From: Mycoplasmatota bacterium
Lineage (GTDB): Bacteria > Bacillota_I > Bacilli_A > RF39 > UBA660
Assembly (NCBI GenBank): GCA_012512795.1
Contig: JAAZDL010000132.1
Coordinates: 1 to 6,516 of the forward strand
Direction of reading: 5' to 3'
Length of the DNA: 6,516 nucleotides
The notes beneath the pieces are model-generated. The model saw only the letters and a program-made list of their open reading frames with translations, was not told the origin of the DNA and ran no database searches. Positions 1 to 5,551 of this stretch are shown one piece after another (within the stretch, counting starts at the first letter, position 1; each line of letters starts with the position of its first letter). A program made the translations under genes and the position numbers.

Positions 1-324
1 AGAAAAGACATGTTACCTTTATTTGATTATTGCAATAAAAATAAGATACAAATATTAATATGTTCTGCTGGTTGCACAAAGACGATAGAAGCATTTTTAA
101 AAGAAAATAAACTCAAATGTAATTACTTATTGGCAAATGATATAAATACTCCTTATAAAGACTTAATAACACCTTATAATAAAGATAAATCTATTAAGAA
201 ATTAATTAAAAAAGAAAATATTATAAATAAGAAATATATTGTAATAGGTGATAGAGTAGAGGATATGGATATGATAAAAGGTGAAGAAAAAACAGAAATA
301 AATATATCAAAAGATATGAAATAA
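1..324 (+). CDS. HAD-family phosphatase-like hydrolase, 3' part (5' end outside window)
   Basis: The reading frame is open from base 1 and ends at TAA 322-324. The first ATG in view (base 10) has no ribosome site before it, so this is very probably the C-terminal ~107 residues of a longer protein. Counting from that ATG, ILICSAG with Ser19 fits HAD motif II (hydrophobic strand then Ser/Thr), the lysines near 58-60 before SIKKL fit motif III, and VIGDRVED (Gly80, Asp81, Asp85) fits the motif IV GDxxxD magnesium-binding acids. HAD motif I (DxDGT, the nucleophilic Asp) would lie upstream and is not visible. The family usually hydrolyses small phosphorylated metabolites in the cytosol; the substrate cannot be told. 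The tail after motif IV is short (about 20 residues), so slight C-terminal shortening is possible. No strong terminator follows. Confidence 0.75.
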   Translation, partial: RKDMLPLFDYCNKNKIQILICSAGCTKTIEAFLKENKLKCNYLLANDINTPYKDLITPYNKDKSIKKLIKKENIINKKYIVIGDRVEDMDMIKGEEKTEINISKDMK

Positions 325-356
325 GATTTTTATATCTAATTTTTAGAATTATTTTC

Positions 357-384
357 TTGAAAAGTATAAAAAACTTGTTATAAT
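357..384 (+). promoter_or_regulatory. Sigma-A-type promoter with TG-extended -10
   Basis: TTGAAA (357-362) and TATAAT (379-384) are separated by 16 bases, and TGT directly precedes the -10 (376-378), an extended -10. Transcription would start near 391. It drives the 410-879 remnant and, by read-through, the gene at 882. A ribosome-site-like GGGGA (402-406) precedes ATG 410. Confidence 0.75.
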
Positions 385-409
385 ATATACTCATAAAAAG
401 TGGGGAAAC

Positions 410-879
410 ATGTTTAAAAAAATCAACAAAAATAAATCATTATTTAAGTGTTACAAAATGGATAAGGAAGATTTAATAGAACGCGCATACGCAAGAGTTT
501 TATTTGATTAATATTATGTTACTGCTGAAAAAACAATTCTAGATAATGAAGCGGAAGTATTAATTGAATTATAAAATTGCATTTTAAGAGTATTTAGACA
601 TAACACAAATGTTAAATATTATACAACTAAAAATGTTGATGTTTCATCAAAAAAAATTATTCTTATACTAACCAATATTTTGAATAGAAAGGAGATAAAA
701 ATACTGGATATCCAAAATATGATAGATATAAGGATTATGATGATAAACATACTCATGAATGGGGCGGATATTCTAAATCAAAAGGTGAATATTACGAAGG
801 TTCTCATGGCGAAAATATTGATAAAGATACAAAAAAAGAATCTGGAAAAGAATTTAGAAAGCAAAGAGGAGATAAATAA
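410..879 (+). pseudogene. Decayed gene of unknown family: three in-frame stops and one frameshift
   Basis: From ATG 410, which sits after a promoter and a GGGGA site, the frame reads like a charged soluble protein (MDKEDLIERAYARVLFD) but hits TAA at 509-511. It resumes in frame (YYVTAEKTILDNEAEVLIEL), hits TAA at 572-574, and resumes again (RHNTNVKYYTTKNVDVSSKK) up to an eight-A run at 649-656. There the coding character moves to the next frame (NYSYTNQYFE), passes TAG at 685-687, and continues as a hydrophilic Tyr/Gly/Lys-rich tail (GYPKYDRYKDYDDKHTHEW, then GGYSKSKGEYYEGSHGENID) to TAA 877-879. The last section has no ATG, GTG or TTG in frame, so it cannot start by itself. Repaired, the product would be about 155 residues. 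I do not recognise the family. The alternative is that only the 33-residue ORF 410-511 is expressed and the rest is noise, but the composition of the tail argues for former coding. There are no membrane segments or cysteine clusters. Confidence 0.5.
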
Positions 880-881
880 AT

Positions 882-1322
882 ATGATTTATGAAGATAAAA
901 ATTATTCTATAATAGATGAAAAATATTATAATTCTTTAATGGAAAATATTAATAAAAATGAAACTTACCTATATCATTTTATCACAGTTAAATATCGAGA
1001 CAATAATGATATTATAACTGTCAATATAGATCAAGTTAAAGATTTAAATCAAATTAAAGATAAAAATATTTTATTTAAATATTATGTTCAAAATATTCAT
1101 TTTTATAATGAATTTAATAATATTTTATATGATAATGGGGAACCGTATTATATATATAACATAGGATATTTTCTTATTGGGGGAGATGTTTCGATGAACA
1201 AAAAAGATAAGGAAATAGCAAGAAGTATGTTTGATAAATATAATAAAGAATATTTAGATATGAGGTTTCCTTTTAGTGATGAAGAATTTTTATCAAATAA
1301 TAAATCAATTATTAATTTTTAG
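882..1322 (+). CDS. Small acidic protein of unknown function (146 aa)
   Basis: ATG 882 follows AGGAG (867-871) with a 10-base spacer and begins two bases after the TAA of the preceding remnant, so the two were probably translationally coupled. It ends at TAG 1320-1322. The protein is rich in Asn, Asp, Tyr, Ile and Lys, with no signal peptide and no clear membrane helix. The N-terminal two thirds (about 1-105) look like alternating beta/alpha structure around LYHFITVKYRDNNDIITVNI and GEPYYIYNIGYFLIGGDV. The C-terminal 40 residues (from MNKKDKEIARSMFDKYNKEY) are predicted helical. I do not recognise the family. A small cytosolic protein directly after a larger, faster-decaying gene resembles an immunity or antitoxin gene behind an effector, but nothing in its sequence proves that. 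A GGGGGAG at 1179-1185 precedes an in-frame ATG at 1194, an alternative internal start giving 42 residues. Confidence 0.7.
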   Translation: MIYEDKNYSIIDEKYYNSLMENINKNETYLYHFITVKYRDNNDIITVNIDQVKDLNQIKDKNILFKYYVQNIHFYNEFNNILYDNGEPYYIYNIGYFLIGGDVSMNKKDKEIARSMFDKYNKEYLDMRFPFSDEEFLSNNKSIINF

Positions 1323-1334
1323 TTTGTTAAAATC

Positions 1335-1350
1335 AAAAAAAAAATTTTTT
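1335..1350. other. A-tract/T-tract junction
   Basis: Ten A are followed by six T just after the stop of the 882 gene. This may bend DNA or add a U-rich tail upstream of the main terminator. No other structure is evident in 1323-1372. Confidence 0.4.
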
Positions 1351-1372
1351 AAATATATTTGTAGTAACATCT

Positions 1373-1402
1373 AAAAATGTGATTTAATAATCACATTTTT
1401 TT
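1373..1402. terminator. Bidirectional intrinsic terminator between convergent genes
   Basis: AAAAATGTGATT (1373-1384) and AATCACATTTTT (1389-1400) form a perfect 12-bp stem with a 4-base TAAT loop. It is A-tailed on the left and T-tailed on the right, so it can end transcription both from the 882 gene (plus) and from the XRE gene (minus). The XRE stop codon (1391-1393) lies inside the right arm. Confidence 0.85.
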
Positions 1403-1657
1403 ATTTACTTTTTCGATTTTTATTGTATATCCTATAGGCCCTAATACTTCAAGTAATCCCTTTATAGTCGGAGAGTGCATTCCGCTTTCGATTCTAGCTA
1501 TTTTAGTCCTATTAACATTAGAATATAAACCCAAAAGATCTTGAGTTAAGTTATTTTCTTTTCTAAAAGAGACAAATTCTCTTATAAATTCTTTTTCTAA
1601 TTCCTCAGGATTTCTATCAGTTTCAATATAATTTACATAATCAAACATCTTTTTCAT
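1391..1657 (-). CDS. XRE-family helix-turn-helix regulator, HigA/antitoxin-like (88 aa)
   Basis: This is a short DNA-binding protein expected to act as a repressor. Residues about 28-72 form the XRE/HTH_3 domain: FRKENNLTQ starts helix 2, and NRTKIARIESGMHSPTIKGL carries the recognition helix and the RIExGxxxP turn typical of the family. The N-terminal ~25 residues are acidic and helical (NPEELEKEFIREF). The C-terminal strand GYTIKIEKV resembles the end of HigA-type antitoxins and related stand-alone regulators. The start is ATG 1655-1657; a second ATG (codon 4, 1646-1648) is also possible, and neither has a good ribosome site. The stop is TGA 1391-1393, inside the terminator stem. The perfect palindrome just upstream (1664-1685) sits at its own predicted transcription start, as expected for autorepression. 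No toxin gene is adjacent on either side: its downstream neighbour is convergent and its upstream neighbour divergent. It may therefore be an orphan antitoxin or a local regulator of the divergent ligase gene. Confidence 0.88.
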   Translation of the reverse strand: MKKMFDYVNYIETDRNPEELEKEFIREFVSFRKENNLTQDLLGLYSNVNRTKIARIESGMHSPTIKGLLEVLGPIGYTIKIEKVNKKM

Positions 1658-1663
1658 ATATCA

Positions 1664-1685
1664 ATTGTATCATAAATGATACAAT
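1664..1685. promoter_or_regulatory. Operator-like perfect inverted repeat (10-2-10)
   Basis: The left arm ATTGTATCAT (1664-1673) is the exact reverse complement of the right arm ATGATACAAT (1676-1685), with AA between. It lies just downstream of the minus-strand -10 (1695-1700), so a bound dimer would block the XRE promoter. It is also upstream of the plus-strand -35 of the ligase gene. Two-fold symmetry spanning about two helical turns is what XRE dimers bind. No T-run follows it, so it is not a terminator. Confidence 0.75.
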
Positions 1686-1694
1686 AAATCAAAT

Positions 1695-1700
1695 ATTATA
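1695..1700 (-). promoter_or_regulatory. Probable -10 box of the XRE gene
   Basis: The plus-strand bases ATTATA read TATAAT on the minus strand. Transcription would start near 1688, at the edge of the palindrome, giving a leader of about 30 bases. No good -35 is seen at 16-18 bases upstream, so activity may be weak. Confidence 0.55.
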
Positions 1701-1729
1701 TTGAGAATATATATGTGTAATGCTAAAAT
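1701..1729 (+). promoter_or_regulatory. Promoter of the acyl-CoA synthetase-like gene, TG-extended -10
   Basis: TTGAGA (1701-1706), a 17-base spacer and TAAAAT (1724-1729) preceded by TGC (1721-1723). Transcription would start near 1736, only about 20 bases before the start codon. The -35 abuts the minus-strand -10 of the XRE gene, so the two promoters are back to back. Confidence 0.6.
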
Positions 1730-1742
1730 TTCAGGCATATGT

Positions 1743-1749
1743 GGGGAGG
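1743..1749 (+). promoter_or_regulatory. Ribosome binding site fixing the ligase start at 1755
   Basis: GGGGAGG lies five bases before ATG 1755. The upstream in-frame TTG at 1701 has no such site and would place coding sequence over the promoter, so ATG 1755 is preferred. Confidence 0.85.
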
Positions 1750-1754
1750 ATTTT

Positions 1755-3578
1755 ATGGAAATATTGTATGATACAAATTATACTACTGTAATATCTAATA
1801 GTGAAAAAGAGAATAAGTTAAAGCCTTCTGAAGAAAAAAAATGGAAAAAGTTTTATACTGAAGAAGCAAAAAATATTGATTTTCCAAAAACAACTGCTTT
1901 TAATTTAGTTAGAGAAGAAAACAAAAATAGGAAAGACAATATTGCAATATGTTATGGAGAAAAGGAAATTTGTTATGGTGAGTTATTTGATAAGGTAGAT
2001 GAAACTATCGACACATTAAAGACAAAGGTTAATCCCGGGGAAATAGTTTCTGTCGCTTCTTTAAATACGCCTGAATTAATTTATTTATTTTATGCGTTAG
2101 GAGAGCTTCATGCTATATCAAATATGATTGATCCAAGAACTAGTTATAATGGTATTTTGGATTACATTAAAGAGGCTGACTCAGACAAACTAATGTTATT
2201 AAATTTGTTTAATGATAAATTGAAAACAATATGTGCTGATTCTAATATAAAAGAAATAATAAATGTTTCATTGAGAGATTCTGCAAACAAATTACCTTTT
2301 AGTCAAGTTTTGGTAAGTCTTTTAACTGATATTTTGACTAAACTTAAATACAACGACAAAAATCATTATAGTTTTGAAGAATATATGAAAATCAAAGGAA
2401 ATGTTATTAATGATTCGTATGATTTTTCGTATAAAGAAAATTTACCTTTAACTATAGTACACACAGGTGGTACTACCGGAATTCCAAAAGGTGTTTTGTT
2501 ATCTCATGATGGATATAATGCAATGGCATGGCAGTATAAATATTCTGGAATCGATTTACAAGCTAAACATAGATTTATGAATATGATGCCACCTTTCATA
2601 GCTTATGGTTCCGATATGTTTCATATGCCGTTTGTAATGGGGATGAAAGTTGATCTAATTCCTATGTTTAATCCGAAAAAATTTGACAAACTGGTTTATA
2701 AATACAAGCCTAATCATTTTGCTGGAGTTCCTAACCATTTAACTAAACTAGGAGATAGTAAAAAACTACAAAAAGAAGATATGTCATATAATATAACTGC
2801 AGCTGTGGGTGGAGATGGAATAAGCTCACAAAATCATAAAAAAGCATCTGATTTTTTAATAAGTAGAGGTGCTAAAAATGGAGTTAGTCCTGGCTATGCA
2901 ATGACAGAAGTGAACTCGGTTTTTAGTGTATGTGTTAAAGAAAATTTCAAATATGGAAGTGCTGGTTTTCCTCTTCCGGGGGCTACTGCTGGTATATTTG
3001 ATGAATCAAATAATGAATTAGATTACAATGAGATAGGACAAGTTTGTTTAGAGAGTCCTACAAAAATGCTCGGTTATTATAAAAACCAAAAAGAAAATGA
3101 TGCTGTTTTACAAACTCATAAGGACGGAAAAGTATGGGTTCATACTGGTGATTATGGATATATAGATGAAGATGGTTTTCTATGGATTACAGATAGAATT
3201 AAAAATATGATAATTAGACATGACGGATTTAAAATATTTCCAAGCAAAATTGAAGAAATAGTAAATTCTCATAAAGCTGTTGAAAATTGTAAAGTTGTTG
3301 GGATTAAAGACTCTGATTATCCTCAAGGAAAAAAGCCGAAAGTTCATATTAAGTTAAAAAAAGAGTTTGTTAATCAAGAAAAAAAAGTTTTAGAAGAAAT
3401 TTCTAACATGTGCAAAGCTGAGCTTGCTGAGTATGCAGTTCCTACAGACTTTAAAATAAGAGAAGATTTCCCGTTAACACCTATAGGAAAAATCAATGTT
3501 ATTGCACTTGTGGATGAAGAAAATGAAAATAAAAATGAAAAAGAAAATGGAGTTTCTTTAAGATTGATTAAAAAGTAA
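1755..3578 (+). CDS. Acyl-CoA synthetase-like, AMP-binding adenylating enzyme (607 aa)
   Basis: This is a class I adenylate-forming enzyme (AMP-binding family): it activates a carboxylic acid with ATP to an acyl-AMP, usually then passed to CoA. Core motifs are all present: the ATP-binding loop HTGGTTGIPKG (residues 236-246), GYAMTE (380-385), the ribose-binding HTGD (463-466), the hinge region DRIKNMI (480-486) with DGFKIFPSKIEE after it, and the C-terminal PLTPIGKI with the catalytic-type lysine Lys579. The hinge segment has RHDGFKIFP in place of the commoner GGxNIxP, which is unremarkable for fatty-acid-type ligases. An N-terminal region of about 50 charged residues precedes the fold, and a Lys/Asn/Glu-rich tail of about 20 residues follows Lys579. 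There is no carrier-protein or condensation domain, so it stands alone. There is no signal peptide; it is cytosolic. The substrate is not readable; a fatty or aromatic acid is possible. It has its own promoter and terminator and is divergent from the XRE gene, whose product may regulate it. Confidence 0.9.
   Translation: MEILYDTNYTTVISNSEKENKLKPSEEKKWKKFYTEEAKNIDFPKTTAFNLVREENKNRKDNIAICYGEKEICYGELFDKVDETIDTLKTKVNPGEIVSVASLNTPELIYLFYALGELHAISNMIDPRTSYNGILDYIKEADSDKLMLLNLFNDKLKTICADSNIKEIINVSLRDSANKLPFSQVLVSLLTDILTKLKYNDKNHYSFEEYMKIKGNVINDSYDFSYKENLPLTIVHTGGTTGIPKGVLLSHDGYNAMAWQYKYSGIDLQAKHRFMNMMPPFIAYGSDMFHMPFVMGMKVDLIPMFNPKKFDKLVYKYKPNHFAGVPNHLTKLGDSKKLQKEDMSYNITAAVGGDGISSQNHKKASDFLISRGAKNGVSPGYAMTEVNSVFSVCVKENFKYGSAGFPLPGATAGIFDESNNELDYNEIGQVCLESPTKMLGYYKNQKENDAVLQTHKDGKVWVHTGDYGYIDEDGFLWITDRIKNMIIRHDGFKIFPSKIEEIVNSHKAVENCKVVGIKDSDYPQGKKPKVHIKLKKEFVNQEKKVLEEISNMCKAELAEYAVPTDFKIREDFPLTPIGKINVIALVDEENENKNEKENGVSLRLIKK
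1764..1776. repeat. Second copy of the XRE operator half-site, as a short palindrome
   Basis: TTGTAT-G-ATACAA (6-1-6) lies in codons 4-8 of the ligase gene. Its ATGATACAA (1768-1776) is identical to nine bases of the operator's right arm (1676-1684). The two palindromes are centred about 96 bases apart, close to nine helical turns, and flank the ligase promoter. It may be an auxiliary site or chance. Confidence 0.35.
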
Positions 3579-3600
3579 CATTTAACATGTTACTTTTTTT
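3570..3600 (+). terminator. Intrinsic terminator of the ligase gene
   Basis: AAAAAGTAACA (3570-3580) pairs with TGTTACTTTTT (3588-3598) around a 7-base loop, followed by T to 3600. The ligase stop codon TAA (3576-3578) is inside the left arm. Confidence 0.85.
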
Positions 3601-3627
3601 AATAAAACTTTATTTTTCTAAAAAAAG

Positions 3628-3636
3628 TGATATAAT
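3628..3636 (+). promoter_or_regulatory. Promoter (extended -10) of the histidine kinase gene
   Basis: TGATATAAT is a consensus extended -10 with TATAAT at 3631-3636. The -35 is poor (CTTTAT or TTTATT around 3608-3614). The predicted start is near 3643, with a leader of about 23 bases. Confidence 0.6.
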
Positions 3637-3654
3637 TATTTATAGAAATAATAT

Positions 3655-3660
3655 AGAGGT
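3655..3660 (+). promoter_or_regulatory. Ribosome binding site fixing the kinase start at 3666
   Basis: AGAGGT lies five bases before ATG 3666. The in-frame TTG at 3660 overlaps this site and is rejected as the start. Confidence 0.75.
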
Positions 3661-3665
3661 TGTTT

Positions 3666-5510
3666 ATGTATATTGGTTTAGCAATAATTGCGTGTAGTTT
3701 AGTTTATATTTTAATAATAACTTATAGTTATTTTTCAAAGCAAAGAGTAGAATCTACTGAAACAAAAATATATGGTTATATGATTTTTCTAAGTATAATA
3801 TCTTTGTTTTTTGAGTTTTTGAGTATAATTCTTGTTAGCAATTATCATATTTTAAATTTAGTATCTGAATTAGTAAACAAAGGTTTTTTGATTAGTATTT
3901 TGATATGGTCTTCATTATTCACTCACTATATTTATTCTGTATCTTTTCTTGAAAATGCAAAGAAAACTGAAATCCAACAAAAAAAATATCAAAAACTTGT
4001 TAAACCTTTCGTGTATTTAATTGTAATTCTTGTAATTCTTATAATTGTTTTTCCTTTAGAGTTTTATAGTTCTGGTGAAGTTGTATATTCTTATGGATTA
4101 GCGATTGATTTGCTAAATTTGACAATAATTTGTATGGTTATTGCTTGGCTTATTTTTAGTTTAATGAATTACAAATCATTAAAAATAAAAAAATATTTGC
4201 CTGTTTTTGTCTTTATTATATGTATAATTATTACATTAATCGTAAGAAATATAAATCCAGAATTACTTTTGATTAATGGAACTATATCTTTAGTTACAGT
4301 TATGATGTATCACACTATTGAAAATCCAGATTTGAAGTTAATACATCAGTTAAATGATGCTAAAGATGCTGCTGAAAAAGCTAATAATGCTAAAACTGAT
4401 TTTTTAAGTAATATGTCACATGAAATTAGAACACCATTAAATGCAATAGTTGGTTTTAGTAATGGTCTTCTTGAAGAAAACTTGTCTAATCAGGCTACAG
4501 AGGATGTTAAAAATATAGTTTCAGCAAGTGATAGTTTACTTGAACTAGTAAATGGTATATTAGATATTTCTAAGATAGAGGCTAATAAGTTAGAAATAAT
4601 TAATATGGAATATAGTTTTAAAAAATTATTTGATGAATTAGTAGTATTAATAAAAGCTAGAATGGCCGATAAAGCTATAGATTTTAGATATTTCTATGAC
4701 GAGAGTATACCTGAATATTTATACGGAGATGCTTCTAGGATAAAACAAATAATGATTAATTTGTTAACTAACTCAGTTAAATATACTAAAGAAGGATATA
4801 TAGATTTTAAAATTAATTCCGTTGTAAATAATGATATGATTAGATTAATTATGTCTGTTGAAGATAGTGGTATTGGAATTAAAAAAGAAAATATTGATAA
4901 ATTATTTACTAAATTTGAAAGACTAGGTGTAGAAAAAGAAACAACTGCTGAAGGTACTGGTTTAGGACTTGCTATTACAAAAAGATTAGTTGAACTTATG
5001 AATGGGAAAATAATAGTTCAAAGTATTATTGGAAAAGGTAGTAAGTTTACAGTTTCTATTGATCAAAAAATAGTTTGTGATGATAAAATTAACAAAATTA
5101 AAAATAGTATAGAAACAGTATCCAAAAGCAAAACTGATTTTAGCGATAAAAAAATATTTATAGTTGATGATAATGCTTTGAATATCAAAGTTGCTGAGAG
5201 ATTACTTAAAATATATAATGTAAATATAGAATCTGCTATGTCAGGGCAAGAGTGTATTGATAAAATAACATCAGGTTCTAAATACGATTTAATACTTTTA
5301 GATGATATGATGCCTAAGATGACAGGGGTAGAGACTTTAAAAAAATTAGAACTTATTGAGGGATTTAACATGCCTGTAGTTGTTCTTACCGCAAATGCTA
5401 TTACTGGTATGAGAGAAAAATATATCAATGATGGCTTTGATGATTATTTAAGTAAGCCAATTGAAAAACCAGAACTTGATAGGGTAATCAAAATATATTT
5501 GAATAAATAA
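3666..5510 (+). CDS. Seven-helix membrane hybrid histidine kinase with C-terminal receiver (614 aa)
   Basis: This is a sensor kinase that autophosphorylates on His and passes the phosphate to its own receiver. The N-terminal ~220 residues contain about seven hydrophobic segments (roughly 3-23, 36-57, 73-94, 114-133, 144-167, 178-195, 199-216) with short loops and no large extracellular domain, so the signal is probably sensed in or near the membrane. A helical linker (about 221-247) leads to HisKA with SHEIRTPLN (His252). The ATP-binding domain follows, with the N box around NLLTNSVKYT (Asn369), DSGIGI (400-405), LFTKFERLG (413-421) and GTGLGL (430-435). The receiver (about 495-612) has the acidic pair Asp501-Asp502, phosphoacceptor Asp546 in LLDDMMP, Thr575 and Lys597. 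All catalytic residues are intact. The next gene encodes the HPt partner, 41 bases downstream without a terminator, so read-through is expected. The ligand is unknown. Confidence 0.93.
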   Translation: MYIGLAIIACSLVYILIITYSYFSKQRVESTETKIYGYMIFLSIISLFFEFLSIILVSNYHILNLVSELVNKGFLISILIWSSLFTHYIYSVSFLENAKKTEIQQKKYQKLVKPFVYLIVILVILIIVFPLEFYSSGEVVYSYGLAIDLLNLTIICMVIAWLIFSLMNYKSLKIKKYLPVFVFIICIIITLIVRNINPELLLINGTISLVTVMMYHTIENPDLKLIHQLNDAKDAAEKANNAKTDFLSNMSHEIRTPLNAIVGFSNGLLEENLSNQATEDVKNIVSASDSLLELVNGILDISKIEANKLEIINMEYSFKKLFDELVVLIKARMADKAIDFRYFYDESIPEYLYGDASRIKQIMINLLTNSVKYTKEGYIDFKINSVVNNDMIRLIMSVEDSGIGIKKENIDKLFTKFERLGVEKETTAEGTGLGLAITKRLVELMNGKIIVQSIIGKGSKFTVSIDQKIVCDDKINKIKNSIETVSKSKTDFSDKKIFIVDDNALNIKVAERLLKIYNVNIESAMSGQECIDKITSGSKYDLILLDDMMPKMTGVETLKKLELIEGFNMPVVVLTANAITGMREKYINDGFDDYLSKPIEKPELDRVIKIYLNK

Positions 5511-5526
5511 AAATATATGTTATAAT
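5499..5526 (+). promoter_or_regulatory. Internal promoter for the HPt-receiver gene
   Basis: TTGAAT (5499-5504), a 16-base spacer and TATAAT (5521-5526) preceded by TGT (5518-5520). The -35 is inside the last codons of the kinase gene. It would let the HPt protein be made independently of, and in excess over, the membrane kinase. A ribosome site AGGTGAT (5542-5548) precedes ATG 5552. Confidence 0.65.
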
Positions 5527-5551
5527 TTTAATAGTAGAAATAGGTGATATA

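Noticed and set aside
324..345. Possible terminator after the HAD gene
   Set aside because: AGAT/ATCT gives only a four-base AT-rich stem with a weak T-run; too poor to call.
509..687. Stop-codon reassignment (TAA/TAG to Gln) in the 410-879 region
   Set aside because: Neighbouring genes end properly at TAA and TAG, and a frameshift is needed as well. Gene decay or sequence error explains this better.
680..892. 70-codon open frame starting at TTG 680
   Set aside because: It is Ile/Met/Asn-rich with no recognisable pattern and overlaps the start of the 882 gene. The neighbouring frame over the same bases gives a far more protein-like tail ending at 879, so this frame is a shadow from about 690 onward.
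1391..1393. Mycoplasma-type code with TGA as Trp
   Set aside because: All clear Trp codons are TGG. Reading through this TGA would take the XRE gene across a perfect terminator hairpin, so TGA is a stop here.
1701..1754. Longer N-terminus of the ligase from TTG 1701
   Set aside because: TTG 1701 has no ribosome site and coincides with the predicted -35. ATG 1755 has GGGGAGG five bases upstream.
3660..3665. TTG 3660 as kinase start
   Set aside because: It overlaps the AGAGGT ribosome site itself; ATG 3666 is correctly spaced.
5063..5428. 121-codon open frame on the minus strand
   Set aside because: It lies wholly antisense to the receiver domain of the kinase, whose key residues are intact. 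It has no ribosome site and its sequence is a by-product of AT-rich coding.
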